DNA from: Aquificota bacterium
GTDB taxonomy: Bacteria; Aquificota; Aquificia; Aquificales; Hydrogenothermaceae
Length of the DNA: 64,000 nt
NCBI GenBank assembly: GCA_013153635.1
Contig: JAADDZ010000014.1
Location: 1-64,000, forward strand
Direction of reading: 5' to 3'
In this document: one piece after another, positions 46,015 to 55,687 of the stretch
Layout of the letters: each line of letters begins with the position of its first letter
Position numbering within the stretch: position 1 is the first letter of the stretch
The notes under the pieces: model-generated
Told to the model about the DNA's origin: nothing
Database searches by the model: none
The model's input: the letters and a program-made list of their open reading frames with translations, nothing else
Made by a program: the position numbers and the translations under genes

Positions 46015-47604
46015 ATGTTTAGTATAGAAAAACTGTTGAATATGATTCTCCAAAGACAGCACACAAAAAAAGAAGAAAGAGAAGATATACAGATAGAAGG
46101 AAAATTTGTGCATGGTCTTATATTTTATAATTCTTATTTTGATGTTATAGCTAAAGCTTTTCCAAAACAAACATTAGTGTTTATCGTAGGAGGGTGGATA
46201 AGAGACAGACTCATAAACAGACCTTTAGGAAACAAGATAGATGTTGATTTTATCGTTACACAAGACCCTATAGAGATAGTAAAGAATATTAGAAAAATAC
46301 TAGGAAGAGGGGAATATTTTTCTTTTGAAAAAGAAAAAACTATAGCAACTATAGTATTCCAAGAAGGAGACCTTAGATACAGGTTTGATTTTTCTTTTCT
46401 TGATATAAGTGATGTACTAAATTCGAATCTTGATTTTTATAAAAAAGAAGAAAAGATATTAGAAAAATTAGAGCAAGACCTACTTTCTAGAGATTTTACT
46501 ATAAACGCTATGGCTGTAAATTTTGATGATGTTTTAGGACTTAGCGCCTCTCAAACGATACTTTTTGACCCTTCTGGGGGATTAGAAGATTTAAACGAAG
46601 GTATTGTTAGACCTATATCTATTGAAAATATACAAAAAGACCCAGTTCGGATAATAAGGGGTTTTAGGATAGCCCAAGAGTTAGATTTTGTAGTGGAAAA
46701 GCAATTTCAGCAGTGGGTTTCTCAAAACAAAAACCTTCTAAAAGGTTCTCCAATTGAGAGAATAAGAGATGAGATACTCAAGATTTTTGATAACGAAAAC
46801 TCTTTTAGGACTGTGGATATACTTATCCAAAAAAAACTTTTTCAAGAAATCATTCCCCAAATCTACCAGATGGAGAAGATAAAAAAACAAGAGAAATATC
46901 ACAAGTACCCCCTTATAAAACATTCCTTAAAAGCTCTAGAATATGTTGAAAGTTTGATAAAAAAGAAAGAAAAGTTTTTTATAGATGATAGATTTTTAAC
47001 GGTATTTGGTTCTAAAAGATTTTTAGCTGAATTCAATGACATTACCATGCTGAAATTAGCAACCTTCTTCCATGACATAGGTAAAGCTTTTGTAGAAAAA
47101 AAAGAAGGTATCTTTCACAAACATGACGAAGAAGGTTATAAAATTTTTGACAAAATAGCAAAGAGATTAGCTTTAGGAAATAAAGCATCTTCCTTTTGTA
47201 AAAAGCTTATAAAAAACCATCTAGCTATCCCTAGGTTGTTTTTCCTAAAACAACTTGAAGATATTTCAAAAGAACAGATAAATTTTTTCTGGTACGAAAA
47301 TAAAGATATTTTTCCCCATTTAGTTTTGCTAACATTGGCAGACAGTCTTGCAACTAGTGAAGATAAGGGGTTTTTTGAAGAAATATTGACCTTTATTAAG
47401 TATCTTCAGAATTACTATATAGAAGTTTATCAAAAGGAAATTGTAGAAGAGCCTCTATTAGATGGAAAAGAAATAATGGAAATCCTAAACATAAAACCTT
47501 CAAAAAAGGTAGGAGAGATAAAACAGTTACTTTTAAAAGAACAGATAGCAGGAAGAATAAAGACAAAAAAAGAAGCTGTAGAGTTTATCTACAGCCTAAA
47601 ATAA
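46015..47604 (+). CDS. tRNA nucleotidyltransferase / poly(A) polymerase family with HD domain
   Basis: 529 residues. Class II nucleotidyltransferase head (VFIVGGWIRDRLI ... KIDVDFIV with two Asp), a neck region DLLSRDFTINAMAVNF and VRIIRGFRIAQEL, then an HD phosphohydrolase domain (LKLATFFHDIGKAFVEKKEGIFHKHDEEG). It builds or repairs the CCA end of tRNAs. In Aquifex the job is split between a CC-adding and an A-adding enzyme; I cannot tell which one this is. A non-standard N-terminal ~40 residues precedes the head. Confidence 0.88.
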   Translation: MFSIEKLLNMILQRQHTKKEEREDIQIEGKFVHGLIFYNSYFDVIAKAFPKQTLVFIVGGWIRDRLINRPLGNKIDVDFIVTQDPIEIVKNIRKILGRGEYFSFEKEKTIATIVFQEGDLRYRFDFSFLDISDVLNSNLDFYKKEEKILEKLEQDLLSRDFTINAMAVNFDDVLGLSASQTILFDPSGGLEDLNEGIVRPISIENIQKDPVRIIRGFRIAQELDFVVEKQFQQWVSQNKNLLKGSPIERIRDEILKIFDNENSFRTVDILIQKKLFQEIIPQIYQMEKIKKQEKYHKYPLIKHSLKALEYVESLIKKKEKFFIDDRFLTVFGSKRFLAEFNDITMLKLATFFHDIGKAFVEKKEGIFHKHDEEGYKIFDKIAKRLALGNKASSFCKKLIKNHLAIPRLFFLKQLEDISKEQINFFWYENKDIFPHLVLLTLADSLATSEDKGFFEEILTFIKYLQNYYIEVYQKEIVEEPLLDGKEIMEILNIKPSKKVGEIKQLLLKEQIAGRIKTKKEAVEFIYSLK

Positions 47605-47605
47605 A

Positions 47606-47619
47606 GAGGCAAACGCCTC
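47606..47619 (-). terminator. Terminator between convergent CCA-enzyme and ccsB genes
   Basis: GAGGC-AAAC-GCCTC with a 5-bp stem. On the minus strand the stem runs into TTTATTTT. It lies in the 22-bp gap between the two stop codons; it is short, but in the expected place. Confidence 0.5.
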
Positions 47620-47626
47620 AATATAT

Positions 47627-48751
47627 CTATTCAGTGGCGTAACTATGTAATCCCGGGAAGTAAAGGTTTACACCAAAGTAACATATTAAGAGCATAATAA
47701 AACCTGATACAACTATCCATGCGGCTGTTTTACCTTGCCATTTACCGATAGTCCTTCCGTGTATATATGCGGCAAAGAAAAGCCATACAATCAAAGCCCA
47801 GTTTTCTTTAGGGTCCCAGCTCCAATAGCTTCCCCAAGCTTCGTTAGCCCAAGCTCCTCCAAGTATTATAGCCGCTGTCCATATAGGGAAGGATATAGCC
47901 ACCGCTTTTAGAGTTACATCAGACAGAAGATTCTTAGATGGGAGATATTTTGCCACAAATTTTAGGGTATAGGTTGCAAAATAGATAAACAACAGTAACA
48001 CTCCTAAGAATATTGCTCCTAAGAGCATCGTTTTCAGGTCTTTTGCACCATTTAAAACGATGTAACCAAGAGGAATTAAAACAGCTAAAGATATAAAAAA
48101 TCCTAGTATATGAAACGGAGATACTTTTACTTTTTCGTTTTCTTTTATTAGATATGCAAAAGCGGCACCAAAAGCTACTGTAAAACCTGCATAACCGATA
48201 AATGAAGTTAAAACATGGAGGTAGAGCCAATAGCTTCTAAGTGCTGGAACAAGAGGACTTATGTCTGTGTTAAACTTGTGTCCCCATATTATTAAAAATG
48301 CGATAATTGGTATTACAAATGTCCCTATAACTTTTGTTCTAAACTCTTTTTCTATAAACATGTACACAGCTACAGCTAACCATGGGAAAAACATAAGAGA
48401 TTCATAAAGGTTAGACCAAGGGGGGTGAAATATACCAAGCTGATACGATTCTATACCTCTTATGAACAATCCTGCAGTCTGTATAACCCACGCTGTAAAA
48501 GTAGTAAGGGTGGCTAACTTTCCAATTTTTTCATTTTTTAGAAGAGTATGAACTATGTATAAAGCCGCCGCCAAAACATATATAGCACCACTTATCTGAA
48601 ATACTATAACATTTCCAAACTTCTGGGTTAAGATAGCTGTTGCTGTTATACCAGCAATCACTGTAAGAACTAAGAGGGATACTATAACTCCTTCTATAAA
48701 AGAGGTTTTGGCTTTTATAGAAATCGTTGTTACTTGCGTTTGAGATTGCAT
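47627..48751 (-). CDS. ccsB: Cytochrome c biogenesis protein CcsA/CcsB type
   Basis: A polytopic haem-handling protein of 374 aa with about eight to ten helices. The tryptophan-rich WWD-like motif GSYWSWDPKENWALIVWL is clear, flanked by conserved His in the helices. It is part of System II (Ccs/ResBC) cytochrome c maturation, which would serve the cytochromes in this window. It stands alone; the partner Ccs1/ResB gene is not nearby. Gene naming of this family (ccsA or ccsB) differs between groups. Confidence 0.87.
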   Translation of the reverse strand: MQSQTQVTTISIKAKTSFIEGVIVSLLVLTVIAGITATAILTQKFGNVIVFQISGAIYVLAAALYIVHTLLKNEKIGKLATLTTFTAWVIQTAGLFIRGIESYQLGIFHPPWSNLYESLMFFPWLAVAVYMFIEKEFRTKVIGTFVIPIIAFLIIWGHKFNTDISPLVPALRSYWLYLHVLTSFIGYAGFTVAFGAAFAYLIKENEKVKVSPFHILGFFISLAVLIPLGYIVLNGAKDLKTMLLGAIFLGVLLLFIYFATYTLKFVAKYLPSKNLLSDVTLKAVAISFPIWTAAIILGGAWANEAWGSYWSWDPKENWALIVWLFFAAYIHGRTIGKWQGKTAAWIVVSGFIMLLICYFGVNLYFPGLHSYATE

Positions 48752-48799
48752 AAAAGTCCTCCCAAATTTTATTTAAAGAATATTTTAAATTTATACTAA

Positions 48800-49411
48800 C
48801 TATGTGTAGTTAGCAAGATGAAAATCCTCATTTATGTATTTTATATATGTCTTTTGATTTTTTACTTCTAGTAGAGATAATCCTGTATTTGTATGCATCA
48901 TTCCCCATAGATGTTCCATACCTAATCCTGATGCTGTACAGATGATACCTTGTATCGAACCTCCATGACCTACTATAAGTATATTTTTTTCCTGTAGTGA
49001 GTTAACGTACTCCCAAAAGGATTTAATTCTCTTTTCAAACTCTTTTATATCTTCTTGAGAAGGTAAGGGACATGCTACTGGATTTTTGAGCCATTTTTGC
49101 CAATGGTCTAAGTTGTAAGTATATATCTGTTCATATGCTTTTCCTTCCCAGTTACCAAAATGCATCTCTCGTATTCTTTTGTCTATTTCTACATCTAAAC
49201 CTAGAATGTCTCCTATAATAGTGGCTGTTTTGTAGGCTCTTTTTAGGTCAGAGCTGAATATCTTTTCTATATTTTCCGTTTTTAGACGCTCTCCTATGAG
49301 TCTAGCTTGAACGATACCTTGAGGGGTTAGGTCTGTATCTATATGTCCTTGGATTATCTTTTTTGCGTTATATTCACTTTGTCCATGTCTACACAGAAAT
49401 ATTTTTTTCAT
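48800..49411 (-). CDS. Histidine phosphatase (PGM-like); candidate phosphoserine phosphatase
   Basis: Cytoplasmic phosphatase of 203 aa with the RHG motif FLCRHGQSEYN, IFSSDLKRAYKTATI, and catalytic loop LIVGHGGSIQGII. In Hydrogenobacter, cofactor-dependent PGM-like proteins serve as phosphoserine phosphatases, so this is a possible role (family inference). ATG 49411 has GGAG five bases before it and overlaps the GNAT gene by ATGA; a longer frame to 49444 is unlikely. Last gene of the long minus-strand operon. Confidence 0.85.
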   Translation of the reverse strand: MKKIFLCRHGQSEYNAKKIIQGHIDTDLTPQGIVQARLIGERLKTENIEKIFSSDLKRAYKTATIIGDILGLDVEIDKRIREMHFGNWEGKAYEQIYTYNLDHWQKWLKNPVACPLPSQEDIKEFEKRIKSFWEYVNSLQEKNILIVGHGGSIQGIICTASGLGMEHLWGMMHTNTGLSLLEVKNQKTYIKYINEDFHLANYT

Positions 49412-49860
49412 AATGTCTCCAATGATACAGGTACTTCTTTGCATTCATTAAATTTTACACAATGGACACATTCCGCCCATACTTTCTGTGGGAATTGAGA
49501 TTTGTCTGATATGCTAAACCCGAACTTTTCAAAGAATTGGGGAACATATGTAAGAGCAAATACCTTTTTTATCCCGAGTTCTTTGGCTTCGTTTATACAT
49601 TCTTTTACAAGGGTTGTTCCTATTCCTTTTCCTTTATGCTCTGGTAGTACCGCTAGAGATTTTATCTCTGCAAGATTTTCCCAGTATATATGGAGGGAAC
49701 ATATCCCTATTATCTCTCCATTTTCTTCATAAACAAAAAAATCTCTTAAGTTTTCGTATATGCTATGGAGACCTCTAGGAAGTAAGATACCTTGCAGAGC
49801 ATACTGCTGTAGTATTTGGAATATATGTGGAACATCTTTTACTTTTGCTTTTCTAACCAA
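49408..49860 (-). CDS. GNAT acetyltransferase, N-acetylglutamate synthase-like
   Basis: 150 residues with the GNAT acetyl-CoA loop (LAVLPEHKGKGIGTTLVKECI) and the KVFALTYVPQFFEKFGF pattern typical of short, stand-alone N-acetylglutamate synthases. A C-terminal Cys cluster (WAECVHCVKFNEC) is also common in this group and may bind a metal. TTG start with GGAAAAA upstream. Probably the first step of arginine synthesis. Confidence 0.75.
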   Translation of the reverse strand: MVRKAKVKDVPHIFQILQQYALQGILLPRGLHSIYENLRDFFVYEENGEIIGICSLHIYWENLAEIKSLAVLPEHKGKGIGTTLVKECINEAKELGIKKVFALTYVPQFFEKFGFSISDKSQFPQKVWAECVHCVKFNECKEVPVSLETL

Positions 49861-49915
49861 CTATTTTTCCTTTTTGTATTCGTAGTGAACTAGAATAAGA
49901 ATTATAATCTATAAT

Positions 49916-51727
49916 TTATTGAATATAAATTTTGAATGTAGAGAATATGTCTCGTTTTAAATTCTTAGGATTGGTCTCTTCTTTGAAACATATGTTAATT
50001 CCGCAGATGTATGCAGTAGTATCTTTAGGAGGCTTATATCCTAGTTTTTCTAGGGTTTTTCTATCTTTTTTATCTATAAATTGGCTAAAGCTCCAAAGAG
50101 GAAAGGCTGTAAAAGCGTATCTTAGGAAGGGGTCTTTATCTTTTTGATTTCCAATAATATGAGTAGCTAAAGGAGAGTAATGAAATAGATAGTAAGATAC
50201 AGCTGTATATAAGTGAAAACTTCTAGGTAGTACAGCGATGATACTGTCTGCTTTTTCTTTGTAAGAAAGGTCTCCTTCTAATAGAGATATACCATACATT
50301 ACTCTACAGAGTCTTGCATTTAGAGAGATTATATCGTCAATAAACGATATTTTTTTTGTATTGAGTCCTATATCTTTTTGGTCTGTATATATTCTGATTT
50401 TTTTAGAAAAATAGTTTTTATCTAGTATAGATATAAGTTTTTTTATTAATTTTAGGTATTTTGGTTGAGACGTTATCTGGTAAGCTACTAGTAGGGTCTC
50501 TAATGTATAAACTTGGGAGTTTAGATAGTAGCTATCAATGGTTGGAGAGTACTTTATCCCTTTTGAGGTGAATCCTTCTTTGATTATCTTCTCTAGAGTT
50601 TTAATACCTATGTGAAGGTGGTTTCTATTTTGGTTGTACATGTATGAATATAGAAATGCCCTTGAGGCTAAGGCATTCATTGGAAAGTATATAGATTTAT
50701 CTATCTTGGGGCTGTACCCTAGATTTTTTATAATCTTTTCTCTTTCTTCTTTTGGCTTTGGGAAGAATTCTTCTCCTGTAAAGAGAAGAGTCCCTTTTTC
50801 GTTCACTATATCTGCTCCTTGAGAGTTATAAAAATAACCTGTTTTTGGGTCATACAACTTTTTTTCCATAAAGAAAACTAGTAGATTTGCGTACTTCTTT
50901 AAGTTCTCTTTTCCTAAAAAACTAAAAGCATTAAAGAACATCACAGATATGTCTGCTTGGTCTTTTAAAAGCTTCTCATAGTGAGGCTCTGTCCAATCTG
51001 TAAGAGTTCCATATCTGTATATACCTCCCTCTTCTTTGTCTATCAATAATGAATAACCATGCAGGGTTTTTTCTAAAAACTCTTTTGCTGGTTGGTTAAA
51101 CAGTGAATACAGTATTAAAAAATATACAAGCTCTTCTTGTGGGAATTTTGGAGACCCTTTAAATCCTCCATGTTCTTGGTCGAACTTCTTTTCGAGAATT
51201 TTGTACACAAAATCTAGGTAACTCTTTTTTATGTACTTTTTTTGGGTAACTCTTTCGAATTTTTTTTGGTGTAGTTCTTGTAGCATCTGATTTCTGTCTA
51301 TATATTCTTGTATTTCCTGTTTTGACATTTTGGCAAATTGCTGTAACAGTTTAATCATATCTTCTGGAGGTACATATATAGTACCGTAAACGATTTTGGC
51401 TTCGGGGGTGAGTATAACCGTAGAAGGTAGTCCTCCTTGATTATACTTTTTGTTTAGGTCTGGTCGTTGGTCTGCATCTACTCTGATAGGTATGTAATGC
51501 TCTTTTATCAGCTTGATTACTACTTTGTTACGGTAAGTGGTATTTTCCATAACGTTACACCAATGGCACCACTTTGCGTATATATCTAGTAAAATTAATT
51601 TATCTTGTTTTTTTGCTTGGGTGATGCCTTCTTCAAAGGTGTACCACTGAATATCCTGCTTTTCTGATTTACAAGATATTATTAGGCTCAAAGTTACAAC
51701 TATTATATGGCTAATTACGGTTTTCAT
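49916..51727 (-). CDS. Lipoprotein with thioredoxin-like domain and DUF255 alpha/alpha barrel
   Basis: 603 aa. Lipoprotein signal with lipid Cys at residue 19, then a thioredoxin-like domain with WCHWC (C54, C57) and the cis-Pro GGLPSTVILT, followed by a six-hairpin-glycosidase-like helical barrel (GGFKGSPKFPQEE, AFLYSYMYN). Full-length DUF255 (YyaL-like) proteins are usually cytosolic, so export as a lipoprotein is notable. Role unknown; may be a thiol-based envelope factor. Confidence 0.82.
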   Translation of the reverse strand: MKTVISHIIVVTLSLIISCKSEKQDIQWYTFEEGITQAKKQDKLILLDIYAKWCHWCNVMENTTYRNKVVIKLIKEHYIPIRVDADQRPDLNKKYNQGGLPSTVILTPEAKIVYGTIYVPPEDMIKLLQQFAKMSKQEIQEYIDRNQMLQELHQKKFERVTQKKYIKKSYLDFVYKILEKKFDQEHGGFKGSPKFPQEELVYFLILYSLFNQPAKEFLEKTLHGYSLLIDKEEGGIYRYGTLTDWTEPHYEKLLKDQADISVMFFNAFSFLGKENLKKYANLLVFFMEKKLYDPKTGYFYNSQGADIVNEKGTLLFTGEEFFPKPKEEREKIIKNLGYSPKIDKSIYFPMNALASRAFLYSYMYNQNRNHLHIGIKTLEKIIKEGFTSKGIKYSPTIDSYYLNSQVYTLETLLVAYQITSQPKYLKLIKKLISILDKNYFSKKIRIYTDQKDIGLNTKKISFIDDIISLNARLCRVMYGISLLEGDLSYKEKADSIIAVLPRSFHLYTAVSYYLFHYSPLATHIIGNQKDKDPFLRYAFTAFPLWSFSQFIDKKDRKTLEKLGYKPPKDTTAYICGINICFKEETNPKNLKRDIFSTFKIYIQ

Positions 51728-51738
51728 AGCTTGTGATG

Positions 51739-53541
51739 TTACTCTACTTTTAGGATACTTAAAAAGGCTTCTTGAGGGAGTTCTACTTTTCCAAACTGTT
51801 TCATTCTTTTTTTACCCTTTTTCTGTTTTTCGAGAAGTTTCTTTTTACGGGTTATGTCTCCTCCGTAACATTTTGCTAGGACATCTCTCCTAAGGGGTGG
51901 TATCTTTGCTGATGCTACTATCTTAGAACCTATTGATGCCTGAATTCTAACTTCAAATAGCTGTCTTGGGATTACCTGTCTAAGTTTATCTACAAAATTT
52001 CTCCCAACTTTGTACGCTTTGTCTTTGTGTACTATGAATGAGAGAGCATCTACAGGTTCTCCATTTATGAGGATATTCATCTTTATTAGCTCTCCTTCCT
52101 TGTATCCAATAAATTCGTAATCAAAAGATGCATATCCTTTTGTTGCTGTCTTTAGTTTGTCATGGAAGTCAAAGAGAACTTCTGCCATTGGTATCTCATA
52201 AGTGAGAAGGACTGTTTTTTTGTCTATGTATTCAAATCTTTTTTGGTAACCTCTCCTTTCTTGGACTAGTTGCATAATAGTCCCTACATATTCAGAAGGG
52301 GAGATGATACTTGCTTCTATATAAGGCTCTAAAACTTTTTCTATTTTCGTGGCGTCTGGGAACTGGGCAGGATTTCTTATCTCTATCTCATCTCCTGTTT
52401 TCAGAACTACTTTGTATATAACATTGGGAGCTGTAGTTATTATCTCTACTTGATATTCCCTTTCTAGCCTCTCTTGAACTATCTCCATATGGAGCAGACC
52501 TAAAAATCCACATCTAAAGCCCATTCCTAAAGCGGGAGAAGATTCTACTTCAAATGTTAATGCCGCATCGTTTATTGAGTATTTCTCTAGGGCATCTCTT
52601 AACTCTTCAAAGGTTGTATCCCCTGTGGGATATACCCCTGCATACACCATCGGTTTGGCAGGTCTAAATCCTGCTACTGGTTCTTTGGTAGGGTTTTGGG
52701 CATCGGTTATTGTATCTCCAACTCTTATATCTTTTACATCTTTTATTGCGGCGGCTATATAACCAACATCTCCAGCTTTTAGTGACTGTAAGGGTGTCAT
52801 TTTTGGTGTTTGGGCTCCTACTTCTGTTACCTCAAACTTTTTCCCTGTAGACATCAGTAAAATTTGAGTACCTTTTTTAACTTCTCCGTCTATAACTCTT
52901 ACATAGGCTACAGCTCCTAAGTACGGGTCGTAGTAAGAGTCAAATATGAGAGCTTTTAGTGGTTTTTCTTCATCTCCCTTTGGTGGTGGTATTTTTTGAA
53001 CTATCGCTTCTAGAATTTCTTGAATACCTATACCAGCTTTTCCTGATGCAAGTATAGCCTCTTCTGGGTCTAAGCCTAGTATGTCTTCTATCTGTTCTTT
53101 TATACGGTCTACATCAGCAGAAGGTAAATCTATCTTATTTATCACTGGGATTATTTCTAGATTCAAGTCTACTGCCTGCCAGAAGGTCGCTATCGTTTGA
53201 GCTTCTATCCCTTGGGTTGCATCTATTAGTAACAAGGCTCCTTCACATGCGGCTAAGGAACGGGAAACTTCATATCCAAAATCTACGTGTCCCGGTGTAT
53301 CTATGAGGTGAAGAGTATAAGTGTTTCCATCAGTAGCTTTATAGTTTAGTCTTACAGCTTGAAGTTTTATTGTTATGCCTCTTTCTCTTTCTATGTCCAA
53401 GGTATCAAGAAGTTGGTCTTTCATCTCTCTTTTTTCTAAAGCTCCAGTGAATTCTATAAGTCTGTCTGCAAGAGTAGATTTTCCGTGGTCTACATGGGCT
53501 ATTATTGAAAAGTTTCTAATAAGGTCTTGTCTATTTTTCAT
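51739..53541 (-). CDS. lepA: Elongation factor 4 (LepA GTPase)
   Basis: Ribosome-associated GTPase, back-translocase or 30S biogenesis factor. G motifs [17 protein letters not shown] and NKIDLP are clear, and the C-terminal LepA domain ends in [22 protein letters not shown] 53541 (after AAAGGAGAAAA) gives 600 aa; the ORF reading to 53562 is longer. It overlaps the end of the TlpA-like gene. Confidence 0.96.
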   Translation of the reverse strand: MKNRQDLIRNFSIIAHVDHGKSTLADRLIEFTGALEKREMKDQLLDTLDIERERGITIKLQAVRLNYKATDGNTYTLHLIDTPGHVDFGYEVSRSLAACEGALLLIDATQGIEAQTIATFWQAVDLNLEIIPVINKIDLPSADVDRIKEQIEDILGLDPEEAILASGKAGIGIQEILEAIVQKIPPPKGDEEKPLKALIFDSYYDPYLGAVAYVRVIDGEVKKGTQILLMSTGKKFEVTEVGAQTPKMTPLQSLKAGDVGYIAAAIKDVKDIRVGDTITDAQNPTKEPVAGFRPAKPMVYAGVYPTGDTTFEELRDALEKYSINDAALTFEVESSPALGMGFRCGFLGLLHMEIVQERLEREYQVEIITTAPNVIYKVVLKTGDEIEIRNPAQFPDATKIEKVLEPYIEASIISPSEYVGTIMQLVQERRGYQKRFEYIDKKTVLLTYEIPMAEVLFDFHDKLKTATKGYASFDYEFIGYKEGELIKMNILINGEPVDALSFIVHKDKAYKVGRNFVDKLRQVIPRQLFEVRIQASIGSKIVASAKIPPLRRDVLAKCYGGDITRKKKLLEKQKKGKKRMKQFGKVELPQEAFLSILKVE

Positions 53542-54022
53542 TTTTCTCCTTTTGTTTTTCATATTTTTGTAAAGCTTCTGTTAGTACTTTTCTTAACTGC
53601 TCTTCTGGCATAGCACCATAGATTACTGCATATTTTTTTCCTGTGTAATCTATAATATATGTGGTTGGTGTACCGGGTACAGGAAATCTAACAAAGTTTT
53701 TCCTATTGTTTGCATATTTGGGAAATAATGGGTCAGAAAGGTCATCTTTGTCTGAATCTATAGCGATACCGATAATAACAAATTTATCTTTGAATTTTGG
53801 GTCTTGGGTTATCACTTTTTTTAGCACAGGCATCTCTTTCATACAGGTTGTACAGCTATATGCAAAAAAGTTAACTACTATAAGCTTATCTTTGGGAAGT
53901 GGGATAGGTCTATCATCTTTTGTAAGCAAAACAGCTTTGGCTGTTTGTTTATCAATGTTTACTTGTTCTTTACAAGCTGTAATTAAAGAGAAAATCACTA
54001 AAAAGGCTATAATTTTTTTCAT
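53531..54022 (-). CDS. TlpA/ResA-like thiol-disulfide lipoprotein
   Basis: 163 residues: lipobox with lipid Cys17, thioredoxin fold with CTTC (C57, C60) and the cis-Pro [11 protein letters not shown]. Likely an envelope disulfide reductase, for example in cytochrome c maturation (apocytochrome CxxCH reduction). Its ATG overlaps the previous gene's TAA as TAATG; lepA begins inside its 3' end. Confidence 0.87.
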   Translation of the reverse strand: MKKIIAFLVIFSLITACKEQVNIDKQTAKAVLLTKDDRPIPLPKDKLIVVNFFAYSCTTCMKEMPVLKKVITQDPKFKDKFVIIGIAIDSDKDDLSDPLFPKYANNRKNFVRFPVPGTPTTYIIDYTGKKYAVIYGAMPEEQLRKVLTEALQKYEKQKEKNEK

Positions 54023-54429
54023 TATATTTTCTCCTGTACCCTAAGTACCTTTCCAAAGAAGTTTAGTTTTTCTAGTACATCTTTGTCTACTTTGGTTTTT
54101 CTTTGTTCTTTTCCATCTTGTAAGATAACTTTCTCTTTTTCTTCTCCTAAATATCTAAAAAGACCCCACTTTCCTTTTTCTTGAAAGAGGACTATATCAT
54201 TTGGCTCTATTTTTAGTGGGGGTATTTTGCCTATTAAAACCCATAGGTTCTTTATCTTTACCCAGAATACATTTTCTTTGAAAGAAGTTATATGCTCTAC
54301 TAACAATAGAGGTGTTTCTATCTCTTCATAGAAATGTAGCTGTTCTGTTTCCTCTTCTATATAAAAGCCTTTTAGAAATATGGTAGGTATATTAGCTTCT
54401 TTGGGTTTTCTTTGCTGGGATTGTTGCAT
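54022..54429 (-). CDS. Hypothetical protein, beta-rich, weakly S24-like
   Basis: 135 residues. I do not recognise a clear family. The middle and C-terminal strands (IEPNDIVLFQEKGKWGLFRYL ... FFGKVLRVQ) resemble the pattern of S24/LexA-like peptidase domains, but the catalytic Ser/Lys residues cannot be located, so this may be only a fold similarity. It overlaps the upstream 84-aa gene by 38 bp and passes to the TlpA-like gene by TAATG. Confidence 0.5.
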   Translation of the reverse strand: MQQSQQRKPKEANIPTIFLKGFYIEEETEQLHFYEEIETPLLLVEHITSFKENVFWVKIKNLWVLIGKIPPLKIEPNDIVLFQEKGKWGLFRYLGEEKEKVILQDGKEQRKTKVDKDVLEKLNFFGKVLRVQEKI

Positions 54430-54646
54430 TTCTCGCCTGCTCTTTTAGTATATTTATAGATTGGGCTACCATAAAAAATGCATGCTCCAAGTTTATAAGA
54501 GATGCTTCCAAATCTATATCTTTAGTTTTAAAGCGAAGTTCCCTAACCTCTCTATGTATATCATCTACTTTTGTTCCTAACTCAAATGCCAAAGTAAAAA
54601 CTTTAGCGATAAGGTCGTCTAGTTGTTTTTTCTCTTCTGGTGTCAT
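54392..54646 (-). CDS. Small helical hypothetical protein
   Basis: 84 residues, almost wholly helical with a heptad-like pattern (KQLDDLIAKVFTLAFELGTK ... EVRELRF), and a basic Gln/Lys tail. ATG 54646 has GGAGG five bases before it; the longer frame starts with the TTG of that SD. No family recognised. It sits between the GT9 gene and another hypothetical in the long operon. Confidence 0.6.
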   Translation of the reverse strand: MTPEEKKQLDDLIAKVFTLAFELGTKVDDIHREVRELRFKTKDIDLEASLINLEHAFFMVAQSINILKEQARNATIPAKKTQRS

Positions 54647-54709
54647 TAATACCTCCAATTTTTTACTGAAAGATAATTTTAAGATAAGCTTAAAGGCAAT
54701 TTCAACAAA

Positions 54710-55687
54710 CTAGCCCTTTATCATATCTACAGCTTTTTCTACAATTTCGTTGGGAGTTATCAGCGTTAGACAAGCTCTATCTCCCCTTTTACATTCACCT
54801 TTCCCGTGCAAATCACAAGGTTGGCAGTTTAGACCTTTGAATATATAAGCTCCCTCTTCTTCTAAAGGGGCAAATCCAAGATATGGGTGGGTAGCCCCAT
54901 ATACAACTAAAACAGGTACTCCTACAGCCCTTGACATATGGGCTATGGCAGAATCATTACTTATGGTGAGTTTTGCCAAGGATATTACTGCCAAACTCTG
55001 TCTTAAGGATAGTTTACCTCTAAGGTCTATAACTTGAGGTGGGTAAGTATCTTTATATGTTTCTTTATCTTCTTTAGAACCTATTAGTACAACGTTAAGG
55101 TTTTTCTGTAGTAGTAATTGTGCTACTTGTGGATAAAAGGGATAGATTTTGTTTTTGTATCTAGCTCCTGTTCCAATTACTACAAACTCTTTTGGTACTA
55201 ATGGTTTTACTTCTTTTATCTCTTCATCTTTCAAAATCAAACGAGGTCTGTATCTGTCTAAATTTTTTATATCAAATTTCTTTAATGTTTCTAAATAGGC
55301 TTTAACTACATTGAACTGGGGATTTAGGATACCTAATCTCCTTTTTATCCCTTCTTTTTTGTATCTTACTGTTTTTATTCTAGAAAATCTTGAAATAAGA
55401 AAAGAGCGTAAGTTTGAATGTAGGTCTAAAATATAATCGTAGTTTTCCTTTTTTAGTTCTGTAGCAAACTTATATATCTGTTTTATAGATTTTAACTGGG
55501 TTTTTTCTAAAGCTAAGATTTTGTTTATTCTATAATCGTATCTGTAAAGCTCATCGAAAGGTTTGAATGTTAAAAAATCTACTTTAAATCCTTTTTCATA
55601 TAGAGGGTCTAACACGGTAGAGGCTAAGATAACATCTCCAAGGGAGGAAAATCTTATAATAAGTATCTTTAGAGCATCATTTTTAAT
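54710..55687 (-). CDS. Glycosyltransferase family 9 (heptosyltransferase-like); non-canonical start or frameshift
   Basis: A GT9-type enzyme of about 320 aa that probably adds heptose or a related sugar to lipid A-core. C-terminal donor site: ISNDSAIAHMSRAVGVPVLVVYGAT and FKGLNCQPCDLHGKGECKRG. The conserved N-terminus KILIIRFSSLGDVIL is encoded, but the frame from the in-frame TAG to there contains no ATG, GTG or TTG. An ATT (55687-55685) with AGGAG 8 bases upstream, or a CTA (55672-55670) at the usual Met position, are candidate starts. Alternatively, ribosomes slip -1 from the TPR frame. Confidence 0.82.
   Translation of the reverse strand: MKNDALKILIIRFSSLGDVILASTVLDPLYEKGFKVDFLTFKPFDELYRYDYRINKILALEKTQLKSIKQIYKFATELKKENYDYILDLHSNLRSFLISRFSRIKTVRYKKEGIKRRLGILNPQFNVVKAYLETLKKFDIKNLDRYRPRLILKDEEIKEVKPLVPKEFVVIGTGARYKNKIYPFYPQVAQLLLQKNLNVVLIGSKEDKETYKDTYPPQVIDLRGKLSLRQSLAVISLAKLTISNDSAIAHMSRAVGVPVLVVYGATHPYLGFAPLEEEGAYIFKGLNCQPCDLHGKGECKRGDRACLTLITPNEIVEKAVDMIKG

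Noticed and set aside
54022-54429. Calling the 135-aa gene a LexA-type peptidase
   Set aside because: Only general strand patterns match; no Ser/Lys catalytic dyad was found.
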